Positions 1 through 8,715 of a stretch of 64,000 nucleotides of DNA are shown here, one piece after another. The notes below the pieces were generated by a model, which worked only from the letters and a program-made list of their open reading frames with translations, ran no database searches and was not told where the DNA came from. The DNA is from Pantoea sp. 1.19 (lineage in GTDB: Bacteria > Pseudomonadota > Gammaproteobacteria > Enterobacterales > Enterobacteriaceae), in the NCBI RefSeq assembly GCF_001922585.1, contig NZ_MRBS01000001.1, positions 310,001-374,000 on the forward strand. Direction: 5' to 3'. Position 1 is the first letter of the stretch. Each line of letters starts with the position of its first letter. Both the position numbers and the translations under genes were made by a program.

Positions 1-18
1 GCGGAGTTGGTCTGGCAG

Positions 19-24
19 CGTCAA
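19..24 (-). promoter_or_regulatory. Possible -35 box of an off-window tRNA operon
   Basis: Read on the minus strand this is TTGACG, preceded by an A-rich tract. Its -10 would fall just beyond the left edge. In E. coli the metT-leuW-gln tRNA operon lies next to asnB in the same orientation, so this is probably its promoter. No tRNA body is visible inside the window. Positions 1-173 otherwise show only the asnB terminator and no gene. Confidence 0.35.
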
Positions 25-125
25 CACCTTTTTTAGCGTTTTTCACCGCGCCGGTGCCGTTTGTCTGGCATTTAAACAGCCTGGCGATTTTATCGTCAGT
101 TTTGGCTTGAAAACGGGGCGAGAAT

Positions 126-156
126 AAAAAAACGAGCCGCAATGGCTCGTTTTTTA
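126..156. terminator. Terminator after asnB
   Basis: The arms CGAGCC and GGCTCG enclose a 5-nt loop, with A and T runs on either side. It lies about 20 bp past the asnB stop on the minus strand and would work in both directions. Confidence 0.75.
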
Positions 157-173
157 ACACGCGAATCAGCAGC

Positions 174-1841
174 TTATTTATAAGCAGACTGATGGACACC
201 GACCGCACGGCCGGAAGGATCGTCCATGGTTTTAAACGCTTCGTCCCACTCAATCGCCTTCGCCGAGGAGCAGGCGACGGACGGGCCGCCAGGGACGCAC
301 TCTGCGGCACTGGGCACCGGGAACAGCGTTTCAAACAGCTCACGGTACAGATAGCCCTCTTTTGAGGTGGGCGTGTTGTACGGGAAGCGGAAGTGGGCCG
401 TTTGCAGCTGCTGATCGCTCACCTGTTGGGCCGCCACTTCTTTCAGCGTATCAATCCAGCTGTAGCCGACGCCGTCAGAGAACTGCTCTTTCTGACGCCA
501 GGCGACGCTTTCCGGCAGGTAGGAGGCAAAACATTCACGCAGAATGTGTTTTTCCATTTTACCGTTGCTGCCGCACATCTTATCCGCCGGGTTGATGCGC
601 ATCGCCACGTCGAGGAATTTTTTATCCAGGAAGGGCACGCGGGCCTCCACGCCCCAGGCGGACATCGCTTTGTTGGCGCGGGCGCAGTCAAACATGTGCA
701 GCGCCTGCAGCTTACGCACGTTCTCTTCGTGAAACTCTTTGGCGTTTGGCGCCTTATGGAAGTAGAGGTAGCCGCCAAAGACTTCGTCGGCGCCTTCACC
801 AGAGAGCACCATCTTGATGCCCATCGCCTTAATTTTACGCGACATCAGGTACATCGGCGTGGATGCGCGGATGGTGGTGACGTCATAGGTTTCAATGTGA
901 TAGATCACATCGCGGATGGCATCCAGCCCTTCCTGCACGGTGAAATGAATTTCGTGGTGCACGGTACCCAGATGATCAGCAACCGCTTTCGCCGCTTTCA
1001 GGTCCGGTGAACCTTCCAGCCCTACGGCAAAGGAGTGCAGCTGGGGCCACCAGGCATCACTTTTATCCTGATCTTCTACGCGCTTAGCCGCATACTTCTT
1101 GGTGATCGCCGAGATGATGGAAGAGTCGAGCCCGCCGGACAGCAGCACGCCATAAGGGACGTCCGACATCAGGTGGCTTTTGACCGACTCTTCCAGCGCG
1201 TCTTTCAGCATCGCCGGGTGAGTGGTGTTGTGCTCAACCGCCGCGTATTCCATCCAGTCACGCTGCCAGTAACGGCGGATTTCTCCGTCGCTGCTGGAGA
1301 GGTAGCTTCCCGGGGGAAACTCTTTGATGCTGCGGCAGACCGGCACCAGCGCTTTCATCTCCGAGGCGACAAACAGGTTGCCGTGCTCATCATTCCCCAT
1401 GTACAGCGGAATGATGCCGATGTGATCGCGTCCGATCAGATACTGATTTTTCACGCTGTCATACAGAATAAAGGCAAACATCCCCTGCAGGTCATCGAGG
1501 AAGTCGACGCCTTTTTCCTGATACAGTGCCAGAATCACTTCGCAGTCGGATCCGGTCTGGAAATCGTAGCGATCGCGCAATTCTGCGCGCAGCGCCTGAT
1601 GGTTATAAATTTCACCGTTAACGGCAAGCACGTGCGTACGATCGGCGTTGTACAGTGGCTGAGCGCCGTTGTTGACGTCTACGATGGAGAGGCGCTCGTG
1701 CGCCAGAATCGCATGGTCATCGGCATAGACACCTGACCAGTCTGGGCCACGGTGACGCATCAGGCGGGAAAGCTCGAGGGCCTTTTTACGCAGTTCTGCC
1801 GGGTCAGTTTTTAAATCCAGCACGCCAAAAATCGAACACAT
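174..1841 (-). CDS. asnB: Asparagine synthetase B, glutamine-hydrolysing
   Basis: Makes asparagine from aspartate, glutamine and ATP in the cytoplasm. The ATG at 1841 is chosen over an in-frame TTG six bases upstream because it puts Cys at position 2. That Cys is the amidotransferase nucleophile once Met is removed, and an AGGGAG ribosome site sits 7 bases before. The product has 555 residues, against 554 in E. coli. The class II glutaminase domain shows RHRGP near residue 30. The synthetase domain carries the SGGLDSS ATP-pyrophosphatase loop near residue 230. It follows nagD on the same strand after about 300 bp, as in E. coli where nag read-through can reach asnB. Confidence 0.97.
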   Translation of the reverse strand: MCSIFGVLDLKTDPAELRKKALELSRLMRHRGPDWSGVYADDHAILAHERLSIVDVNNGAQPLYNADRTHVLAVNGEIYNHQALRAELRDRYDFQTGSDCEVILALYQEKGVDFLDDLQGMFAFILYDSVKNQYLIGRDHIGIIPLYMGNDEHGNLFVASEMKALVPVCRSIKEFPPGSYLSSSDGEIRRYWQRDWMEYAAVEHNTTHPAMLKDALEESVKSHLMSDVPYGVLLSGGLDSSIISAITKKYAAKRVEDQDKSDAWWPQLHSFAVGLEGSPDLKAAKAVADHLGTVHHEIHFTVQEGLDAIRDVIYHIETYDVTTIRASTPMYLMSRKIKAMGIKMVLSGEGADEVFGGYLYFHKAPNAKEFHEENVRKLQALHMFDCARANKAMSAWGVEARVPFLDKKFLDVAMRINPADKMCGSNGKMEKHILRECFASYLPESVAWRQKEQFSDGVGYSWIDTLKEVAAQQVSDQQLQTAHFRFPYNTPTSKEGYLYRELFETLFPVPSAAECVPGGPSVACSSAKAIEWDEAFKTMDDPSGRAVGVHQSAYK

Positions 1842-2141
1842 AGACAAACTCCCTTACAACTCGGCGGTGATGCCGTTCCCGTCTGGCGCAGTGCGGCGTC
1901 GGGCGGGTCAGACGCATGATAATAACTGGCAGCGCGGTGACTGCCGGGGTGCTAATGAACATGCGGTAAATTTGCCGTTCATGCAAGTGATTTAGCTTCA
2001 TGCTAATAAAATGTCGATTGCGTCGGCAGTATTATTAGAGGATGTTCAGTTTTAATGGGCTAAAATTAACGAAACGACAATTTTAGTCGCCGGGCGGGGT
2101 AGAGGGGGAGGCGGGCGCGCGAACGCGCCCGGTAGTGAAGA
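1842..2141. other. nagD-asnB intergenic region
   Basis: About 300 bp with no convincing gene. Near nagD a stem GGGCGCG/CGCGCCC (2113-2130) could end or stabilise the nag transcript, although no T-run follows. The rest is AT-rich leader DNA presumably holding the asnB promoter, for which no consensus boxes could be assigned. A 65-codon frame (2001 down to 1804) overlaps asnB and looks fortuitous. Confidence 0.5.
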
Positions 2142-2894
2142 TTAAAATATATCGATATCGGCTACCGACGGGAAAATCCAGCTGGGGCGAAACGGCATGG
2201 CATCGACATCGCTCAGGGTCGATACCCCCGACAGGACCAGGATGGTCTCCAGCCCGGCCTGAAAGCCGGCCAGAATGTCGGTACGCAGATTATCACCGAC
2301 GATCACCGTCTCCTCGGAGTGCGCCTGCATCTTATTTAACGCGGCGCGGATGATCCACGGGCTGGGTTTCCCGACATAGAACGGTTTCCGGCCGGAAATT
2401 TTTTCGATGCCGGCGCACAGTGCCCCGCAGGCGGGAACAAAGCCGCGCGCGTGCGTATCGGGATTGGTGGCGATGAAGCGGGCGCCGTTGGCCACGAACC
2501 AGGCGGCTTTGTGCATCATTTCCCAGTTAAACGAGCGGGTCTCGCCGACGATAACAAAGTCCGGGTTGATGTCGGTGATGGTGAACCCGGCTTTGTACAG
2601 CTCGTGAATCAGCGCGCCTTCGCCGATGACATAGGCTTTCTTGCCCTCCTGGCGACGCAGGAAGTCGGCGGTGGCCATAGCCGAGGTGAAGAACGCACTT
2701 TCCGGCAGCTCGAGCCCGGCCGAGGCAAAGCGGTTGGCCAAATCCTGCCCGGTTTGTGAGGGGTAGTTGGTCAGCACCACCAGTGGCATATTTTTTTCAA
2801 GAATGCGGGCCAGGAATTCGCGCGCACCAGGTACGGCGGTATTATCGTGCATCAGCACGCCGTCGATGTCGCAAATGACATTTTTGATGGTCAT
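2142..2894 (-). CDS. nagD: HAD-family ribonucleotide monophosphatase NagD
   Basis: A 250-residue cytoplasmic phosphatase of the HAD superfamily. The E. coli enzyme prefers UMP and GMP. Motif I is DIDGVL at residues 9-14, with D9 as nucleophile and D11 as acid/base. A GDNLRTD motif near residue 200 supplies the magnesium ligands. Length matches E. coli (250). It is the last gene of the nagBACD operon, 13 bp after nagC. Its link to amino-sugar metabolism rests on operon membership rather than on its known substrates. Confidence 0.95.
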   Translation of the reverse strand: MTIKNVICDIDGVLMHDNTAVPGAREFLARILEKNMPLVVLTNYPSQTGQDLANRFASAGLELPESAFFTSAMATADFLRRQEGKKAYVIGEGALIHELYKAGFTITDINPDFVIVGETRSFNWEMMHKAAWFVANGARFIATNPDTHARGFVPACGALCAGIEKISGRKPFYVGKPSPWIIRAALNKMQAHSEETVIVGDNLRTDILAGFQAGLETILVLSGVSTLSDVDAMPFRPSWIFPSVADIDIF

Positions 2895-2907
2895 TATTTT
2901 TCTCTCT

Positions 2908-4128
2908 TTATCCTTCGAGCAGGCGCTGCAGCAGCAGGCCGTTCAGCATGGCGCGCTTGGCGAGCGCAAAGGCACCGATCGCCGAACGGTGGTCCAGCGC
3001 AGAGCGCACCACCGGTAAATTTTTGCGGAAGGCCGCTAGCGTTTGCGTATTGATACAGCGCTCAATAGCGGGAAACAGCACATTGTCGGCTTCGGCGATT
3101 TCACCGGCGATAACGATTTTTTGCGGATTAAACAGGTTAATGGTAATGGCAATCGCTTTGCCCAGATGGCGACCAACGTGGTCAATCACCTCGCAGGCCA
3201 GCGCGTCGCTGCGCTGCGCCGCTTTACAAATCTCCTCAATCGTACAGTGCGCCGCGCTCAGCGAGGAGGGGTAGCCTTGCCGCAGCAGATGCTGCACCCG
3301 CTGCTCGATGGCGGTGTTTGCCGCCAGAGTTTCCAAGCAGCCAAAATTGCCGCAGTAGCAGCGCTCTCCCAGCGGATCGACCTGAATGTGGCCAATCTCA
3401 CCTACGTTACCGTTACTGCCCAGGAAAATCTGTCCGTTAGTGATGATGCCCGCGCCGGTACCGCGATGCACCCGTACCAGAATAGAGTCGGCGCAATCCT
3501 GGCTGGCGCCAAAATAGTGCTCCGCCAGGGCCAGACTGCGGATATCGTGGCCAATAAAGCAGGTGACGTTAAAACGCTGTTCCAGGTGTGCTACCAGCGG
3601 CCAGTGGCCAACCTCAATGTGCGGCATATAGCGTATGACGCCGAGATGCGGGTCTACCAGCCCCGGCAATACCACCGAAATGGCAATCAGCTCGCGCAGC
3701 TTACGCTGGTGCTGCGTACAAAAAGCCTCAATGGCCATAAACAGCGCGTGCTCCAGCGTTTCCTGGGTGCGTTCCGGCAGGGGATAATCGGCCGAGGCCA
3801 GCACTTTCCCGCTAAGATCAAACAGGTTCAGGGTAGCGTCGTTGCGCCCGAGGCGGATGCCAATGGTATGAAAGCCGCGCGTTTCGGTAATGATAGAAAT
3901 CGCGCGGCGACCGCCGGTGGAGGCCTGTTGCTCCACCTCTTTGATCAGGCCGCGCTCAATAAGCTGACGCGTGATTTTTGTCACGCTGGCGGGGGCGAGC
4001 TGGCTGGTTTCCGCTATCTGGATGCGGGAGATCGGCCCCTGTTGGTCTATTAGCCGGTAGACGGCCGCGCTATTTAATTGTTTTACCAGATCAACGTTAC
4101 CAATTTGGGCCTGTCCGCCAGTGGTCAT
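2908..4128 (-). CDS. nagC: N-acetylglucosamine repressor NagC (ROK family)
   Basis: A 406-residue transcription factor that represses the nag genes and is released by GlcNAc-6-phosphate. In E. coli it also controls chiP. The first 80 residues form a winged helix-turn-helix. The rest is a ROK sugar-kinase fold with the zinc signature CxCGxxGCxE near residues 252-262. It lies 7 bp after nagA in the operon. A matching operator lies between nagB and nagE, and a weaker candidate lies upstream of chiP in this window. Length equals the E. coli protein. Confidence 0.97.
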   Translation of the reverse strand: MTTGGQAQIGNVDLVKQLNSAAVYRLIDQQGPISRIQIAETSQLAPASVTKITRQLIERGLIKEVEQQASTGGRRAISIITETRGFHTIGIRLGRNDATLNLFDLSGKVLASADYPLPERTQETLEHALFMAIEAFCTQHQRKLRELIAISVVLPGLVDPHLGVIRYMPHIEVGHWPLVAHLEQRFNVTCFIGHDIRSLALAEHYFGASQDCADSILVRVHRGTGAGIITNGQIFLGSNGNVGEIGHIQVDPLGERCYCGNFGCLETLAANTAIEQRVQHLLRQGYPSSLSAAHCTIEEICKAAQRSDALACEVIDHVGRHLGKAIAITINLFNPQKIVIAGEIAEADNVLFPAIERCINTQTLAAFRKNLPVVRSALDHRSAIGAFALAKRAMLNGLLLQRLLEG

Positions 4129-4135
4129 TCCAGAA

Positions 4136-5284
4136 TTACTCGCTTAAGACGTCGTTACCATTAACAAACGTCTGGATAATGTGATAATCACGTGAAAACA
4201 CCGTCAGGTTGGCCACTTTTCCGGCTTCTATACTGCCTAACGACTGTTCCACGCCGATGGCGCGGGCCGGGTAGAGAGTGGCCATTCTCAATGCTTCATC
4301 CAGAGCGATGCCAACATGTTCGACGCTGTTCTTCACGGCTTCGATCATTGTTAATGAAGATCCACTGAGAGTGCCGTGTTCATCTACGCACAGTCCGTCG
4401 CGACAGTATATGGTTTTATCAGCAAAAATGAACTGATCGATAGACGCCCCCGCTGCGGCGGTGGCATCCGTAACCAGCACTAATTTATCCCCTTTGATAC
4501 GTTTGGCGGTGCGTACGTTGGCAAAGTCTACGTGCAGGCCATCGGCAATAATGCCGCACCAGACCTCCGGGGAGTCGAACAGCGTTCCGACCATCCCGGG
4601 CTCGCGGCCGCTGAGCGTGGACATGGCGTTATACAGATGGGTCGCAAAACGAATGCCGGCACGCACGCCGGCTTTCACCGCCGCCTGACCGGCGTTAGAG
4701 TGGCCGGCAGAGACCACAATGCCGGCGTCGCTTAGCTGTCGGATAACCGCAGGATCGACGTTTTCGGGGGCCAGGGTAACCTGAGCAATGACGTCAGCAT
4801 TATCGCACAGCAACGTCACCAGGGCTGGCTCCGGCTGGCGAATCAGCGCCGCGTTGTGCGTGCCTTTTTTCTCGACGCTGAGCCAGGGACCTTCCAGATG
4901 CAGTCCCAGTACCTGGTGCTTATTTTGCACCATAAAAGCGCGGGTAACCTCAATGGCGCGCGCCATCAGCGCATCGCTGCTGGTGATCAGGGTCGGCAAA
5001 AAGCTGGTGCAGCCCGCCCGCTGGTTAGTTTGTTGCATGGTGCTCAGCGTGTCGACGCTAAGGGCATTAATATCGTCGTTGAACTGCACGCCACCGCAGC
5101 CGTTCAGCTGCAGATCGATAAAGCCGGGAGCGACCAGCGCGCCCTGCAGATCGCGTCGCGGAATGTCGGCCGGCAGCGCTGCCAGTGGACAGATTCGCTC
5201 AATCAGACCGTCATGAATAATGACGGCATGCTGGTCCAGAATCTCGTGGCCGGTGTAAAAACGGCCATTAAATAACGCGTACAT
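4136..5284 (-). CDS. nagA: N-acetylglucosamine-6-phosphate deacetylase
   Basis: Removes acetate from GlcNAc-6-phosphate to give glucosamine-6-phosphate. The start chosen is the ATG at 5284 (MYALF), five bases after GGGAG. A GTG two codons upstream is less likely. This gives 382 residues, the E. coli length. Amidohydrolase features are visible: LHLEGPW with the metal-binding Glu, SAGHSN and THLYNAM with the two His ligands, and VTDATAA with the catalytic Asp. It lies between nagB and nagC in the operon. Confidence 0.97.
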   Translation of the reverse strand: MYALFNGRFYTGHEILDQHAVIIHDGLIERICPLAALPADIPRRDLQGALVAPGFIDLQLNGCGGVQFNDDINALSVDTLSTMQQTNQRAGCTSFLPTLITSSDALMARAIEVTRAFMVQNKHQVLGLHLEGPWLSVEKKGTHNAALIRQPEPALVTLLCDNADVIAQVTLAPENVDPAVIRQLSDAGIVVSAGHSNAGQAAVKAGVRAGIRFATHLYNAMSTLSGREPGMVGTLFDSPEVWCGIIADGLHVDFANVRTAKRIKGDKLVLVTDATAAAGASIDQFIFADKTIYCRDGLCVDEHGTLSGSSLTMIEAVKNSVEHVGIALDEALRMATLYPARAIGVEQSLGSIEAGKVANLTVFSRDYHIIQTFVNGNDVLSE

Positions 5285-5341
5285 AGTCACTCCCGGTATT
5301 TCAGATTGCTGACGTGCGCGGCAAGCCGCCGCGCGGGCGAA

Positions 5342-5362
5342 CCGCTGCGCCTGGCGCAGCGG
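5342..5362. other. Stem-loop between nagB and nagA
   Basis: CCGCTGCG and CGCAGCGG form a perfect 8-bp stem with a 5-nt loop in the 86-bp gap between the two genes. No T-run follows on the minus strand, so it is more likely an mRNA-stabilising or partial-termination element than a full terminator. Confidence 0.5.
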
Positions 5363-5370
5363 TCAGCGGA

Positions 5371-6171
5371 TTACAGGTTGTTCATATTTTCCGCTTCCAT
5401 CTCGCGGAAGTATTTTACAGTCTTCACTTTCAGCTCCATCGTGGCGCCCTCATCGCATACCACCACCGATTTGGGGTGCAGCTGCAGGCAGCTGATGGTC
5501 CACATGTGGTTGACGTTGCCTTCTACCGCGGCCTGCAGGGCCTGAGCTTTGACGTGGCCGGTCACCAGAATCATCACCTCTTCCGCATCCAGCAGCGTGC
5601 CGACGCCGACGGTCAGGGCATATTTCGGCACCTGGCTGACGTCGTCGTCAAAAAAGCGCGAGTTTGCGACGCGGGTGTCGTGGGTCAGCGTTTTGATGCG
5701 GGTACGAGACGATAGCGATGAGGCCGGTTCGTTAAAAGCGATATGCCCGTCATTACCCACGCCGCCCATAAACAGGTGGATTTTACCGTAAGCCCGAATT
5801 TTCTCTTCGTAGCGGCGACATTCTGCGTCAACGTCGGGCGCATTACCATTGAGAAGGTTGATATTTTCACGAGGAATATCAACGTGGTCAAAGAAATTAC
5901 GGTGCATAAAGCTGTGGTAGCTTTCCGGATGGTCACTCGGCAGGCCGACGTACTCATCCATATTGAACGTCACCACGTGTTTAAAACTGACCTGGCCCGC
6001 TTTGTGCATCTCAACCAAATGTTTGTAAGCCTCCAGCGGGGTACCGCCGGTGGGCAAGCCCAGTACAAACGGACGTTCGGCGCTGGGGGCGAAGGCGTTG
6101 ATGCGCTGCACAATGTGGCGGGCAGCCCATTTACCCACGTGCGTCGGGGTGGACAGGGGGATCAATCTCAT
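5371..6171 (-). CDS. nagB: Glucosamine-6-phosphate deaminase
   Basis: Converts glucosamine-6-phosphate to fructose-6-phosphate and ammonia, the step that feeds amino sugars into glycolysis. The E. coli enzyme is a hexamer activated by GlcNAc-6-phosphate. The frame stays open upstream, but the start at 6171 (MRLIPL) has a GAGG ribosome site and gives 266 residues, exactly the E. coli length. Visible motifs are LPTGGTP for phosphate binding, FNMDEY with catalytic Asp72, and [11 protein letters not shown] with the Asp/His/Glu triad. It is the first gene of nagBACD, transcribed away from nagE. Confidence 0.97.
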   Translation of the reverse strand: MRLIPLSTPTHVGKWAARHIVQRINAFAPSAERPFVLGLPTGGTPLEAYKHLVEMHKAGQVSFKHVVTFNMDEYVGLPSDHPESYHSFMHRNFFDHVDIPRENINLLNGNAPDVDAECRRYEEKIRAYGKIHLFMGGVGNDGHIAFNEPASSLSSRTRIKTLTHDTRVANSRFFDDDVSQVPKYALTVGVGTLLDAEEVMILVTGHVKAQALQAAVEGNVNHMWTISCLQLHPKSVVVCDEGATMELKVKTVKYFREMEAENMNNL

Positions 6172-6361
6172 GGAGCACCTCTTTATCACTGAACGGAATG
6201 GGTCAGGCACCTCCGCGCGACCGGATCATGCGCGGAGGCGACGGGGAGTGCAGGCGGACGGATCGGGAAGCCCGTGGTGGCCGACTGCTGCCCGGTTTTT
6301 TCAGATCATAAAATAAGTTTGCAGTTGTGGCTACATATGAAGCGACCCTTACGCAATTTAT

Positions 6362-6377
6362 GGTGATAAAAATCACA
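6362..6377. promoter_or_regulatory. CRP site for nagE/nagB
   Basis: GGTGA, six bases, TCACA: nine of ten conserved CRP positions match. It sits beside the NagC operator in the divergent region, as in E. coli where CRP activates both transcripts. Confidence 0.65.
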
Positions 6378-6388
6378 AAAGGTAAGGT

Positions 6389-6411
6389 TTTAATTTGCGG
6401 GGCGAAATAAA
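6389..6411. promoter_or_regulatory. NagC operator near nagE
   Basis: A near-perfect dyad: TTTAATTTGC on the left and GCGAAATAAA on the right, around a GGG core. The AT-rich arms and central G/C match the NagC box pattern. The assignment is from memory of the family pattern and is not a matrix score. Confidence 0.65.
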
Positions 6412-6520
6412 ATCTCTTTACACTTCGCCTGGCGCGTATAACTGTCATAATCCACCGTTGAAGACTGTGACCAAAAACTAACGACAACTTTAGCGGCCTG
6501 AGGATACATAGGGGGAACGA

Positions 6521-8557
6521 GTGAATATTTTAGGCTATCTACAAAAGGTTGGCCGGGCACTGATGGTGCCTGTGGCAACGCTACCGGCCGCCGCAATACT
6601 GATGGGGGTCGGTTACTGGATCGATCCTGTCAGCTGGGGCGGTGGCAACGCGCTGGCGGCGCTGTTTATTAAATCCGGATCGGCGATCATTGATCATATG
6701 TCGGTGCTGTTTGCCATTGGCGTTGCCTACGGGATGTCAAAAGATAAAGACGGTGCGGCTGCGCTCACTGGCTTTGTTGGCTTTCTGGTGTTGACCACCC
6801 TCTGTTCGCCGGCGGCGGTATCGATGATCCAGAAAATCCCGCTCGATCAGGTTCCCCCCGCGTTCGGCAAAATTGAAAACCAGTTTGTGGGGATCCTTGT
6901 CGGGATTATCTCGGCGGAAGTGTATAACCGCTTCAGCCAGGTCGAATTGCCTAAAGCGCTCTCCTTTTTCAGCGGTCGGCGACTGGTACCGATCCTTATC
7001 TCGTTTTTAATGATCCTCGTGGCGTTTATTCTGATGTACGTCTGGCCGGTGGTGTTCAGCGGACTGGTCAGTTTTGGTGAGCATATTCAGAAGCTTGGCT
7101 CCGCCGGAGCGGGCATCTACGCCTTTTTCAACCGGTTGCTGATCCCGGTCGGGCTGCATCATGCCCTGAACTCCGTATTCTGGTTTGACGTGGCGGGAAT
7201 CAACGATATTCCGAAGTTTCTCGGTGGCGCGCAGTCGATTGCCAACGGTACCGGCATCGTCGGTATCACCGGGCGCTATCAGGCCGGCTTCTTCCCCATC
7301 ATGATGTTTGGTCTGCCTGGTGCGGCGCTGGCGATCTATCACTGCGCCCGCCCGGAGAATAAGGCCAAAGTACTGGGGATTATGCTGGCCGGCGCGTTTG
7401 CCGCTTTCTTTACCGGCATCACCGAGCCGCTGGAGTTCTCCTTTATGTTTGTCGCGCCGGTGCTCTATTTCCTGCACGCGGTGCTGACCGGTATCTCGGT
7501 GTTTATCGCCGCCAGCATGCACTGGATTGCCGGTTTCGGCTTCAGCGCCGGCCTGGTGGACTTAATGCTGTCGACCCGTAACCCGCTGGCGACCCACTGG
7601 TATATGCTGATTCCACAGGGCCTGGTGTTCTTCGTCATTTACTACGGGGTGTTTCGTTTCACCATCAAAAAATTCAATCTGCTGACCCCGGGGCGCGAGC
7701 TGGCGACCAGCGGCGATGAGGCGGATGGTTATGACGTTAACGTGGATGCCTCCCACCGCGGTGAATCGGAAACTGATGGCCTGGCGCGGAAATATATCGC
7801 TGCCGTTGGCGGTTCGGACAATCTGACGAACATTGATGCCTGTATTACCCGCCTGCGCCTGAACGTGAAGGACAGCAGTGAGGTAAACGAAGGACTGGCC
7901 CGGCGGCTGGGCGCTTCCGGCGTCATTCGTCTCAACCACACCAGCGTACAGATCATTGTTGGCACCCGGGCGGAAACCATCGCCTCGGCGATGAAAAACG
8001 TACTGGCAAAAGGGCCGATCGCGGCGGCGGGGCAGGGGGCGGCAGCCTCCGTTGCTCCGTCTCCGTCTCCGGCTGCCACCGCACAGGCCGCTTCAGCCAT
8101 CGTTGAGACGCTGCTGGCGCCGGTGAGCGGAGAGGTTGTGGCGATCGATCAGGTGCCCGATGAGGCTTTTGCCAGCAAGGCGGTTGGCGATGGCCTGGCT
8201 ATCAAGCCGACCAGCGCCACCGTGGTTTCCCCGGCGGCCGGGACGGTCGTTAAAATCTTCAATACTAACCACGCCTTCTGCCTGGAGACCGACGCCGGCG
8301 TTGAAGTGGTGGTGCACATGGGGCTGGATACCGTGGCGTTGGAAGGGAAAGGCTTTCGCCGACTGATTGAAGAAGGGGCCACCGTCACCGCCGGTCAGCC
8401 GGTGCTGGAGATGGATCTCGACTATCTCAACGCCCACGCCCGCTCCATGATCAGTCCGGTGGTGGTCAGCAACATTGATGATTACGTCGGAATCAACCTG
8501 ATGGCAGGGGGCAGCGTCATTGCCGGGGAAACCCCGCTGTACCAAGTGAAAGGCTAA
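6521..8557 (+). CDS. nagE: PTS GlcNAc-specific enzyme IICBA
   Basis: Inner-membrane phosphotransferase permease that imports GlcNAc and phosphorylates it to GlcNAc-6-phosphate. The start is GTG at 6521, four bases after GGGGGAA. The order is IIC (residues 1 to about 370, multiple membrane helices), IIB with phospho-Cys441 in NIDACITR, and IIA with phospho-His599 in VVVHMG. At 678 residues it is about 30 longer than E. coli NagE (648). Part of the extra length is an Ala/Pro/Ser-rich linker between IIB and IIA near residues 500-530. It is divergent from nagBACD and shares its control region. Confidence 0.97.
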   Translation: MNILGYLQKVGRALMVPVATLPAAAILMGVGYWIDPVSWGGGNALAALFIKSGSAIIDHMSVLFAIGVAYGMSKDKDGAAALTGFVGFLVLTTLCSPAAVSMIQKIPLDQVPPAFGKIENQFVGILVGIISAEVYNRFSQVELPKALSFFSGRRLVPILISFLMILVAFILMYVWPVVFSGLVSFGEHIQKLGSAGAGIYAFFNRLLIPVGLHHALNSVFWFDVAGINDIPKFLGGAQSIANGTGIVGITGRYQAGFFPIMMFGLPGAALAIYHCARPENKAKVLGIMLAGAFAAFFTGITEPLEFSFMFVAPVLYFLHAVLTGISVFIAASMHWIAGFGFSAGLVDLMLSTRNPLATHWYMLIPQGLVFFVIYYGVFRFTIKKFNLLTPGRELATSGDEADGYDVNVDASHRGESETDGLARKYIAAVGGSDNLTNIDACITRLRLNVKDSSEVNEGLARRLGASGVIRLNHTSVQIIVGTRAETIASAMKNVLAKGPIAAAGQGAAASVAPSPSPAATAQAASAIVETLLAPVSGEVVAIDQVPDEAFASKAVGDGLAIKPTSATVVSPAAGTVVKIFNTNHAFCLETDAGVEVVVHMGLDTVALEGKGFRRLIEEGATVTAGQPVLEMDLDYLNAHARSMISPVVVSNIDDYVGINLMAGGSVIAGETPLYQVKG

Positions 8558-8578
8558 CTCTCGCGCGGGCAGTGAGCA

Positions 8579-8606
8579 GGGCAGGGAGCACTCCCTGCCC
8601 TTTTTT
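8579..8606 (+). terminator. nagE terminator
   Basis: GGGCAGGGA and TCCCTGCCC form a perfect stem around a 4-nt loop, followed by six T. It lies about 20 bp after the nagE stop. Confidence 0.9.
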
Positions 8607-8715
8607 CATCGTCAGCGGTAACAAACGGTTGTTTCCCTTGCTGAGTTTGTGGATCATAATCCGTTATTTCTGCGCCTGAATCACAGGCATTCGCATACGC
8701 ATCGAGGAATTTGTA

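Larger units (their letters stand above)
6172..6520. promoter_or_regulatory. Divergent nagB-nagE control region
   Basis: About 350 bp with no gene. It carries a strong NagC-type operator and a CRP site on the nagE side (listed separately). On the nagB side an AT-rich stretch at 6296-6318 may be the second NagC box. In E. coli two NagC boxes here form a repression loop. Confidence 0.6.

Noticed and set aside
1804-2001. A 65-codon frame in the asnB leader overlapping the asnB start
   Set aside because: No ribosome site, only a single Asn near its start (not an attenuator-like run), and it ends inside asnB in another frame.
3043-4053. A 336-codon frame antisense to nagC
   Set aside because: A complete shadow of nagC, which has clear ROK and zinc motifs.
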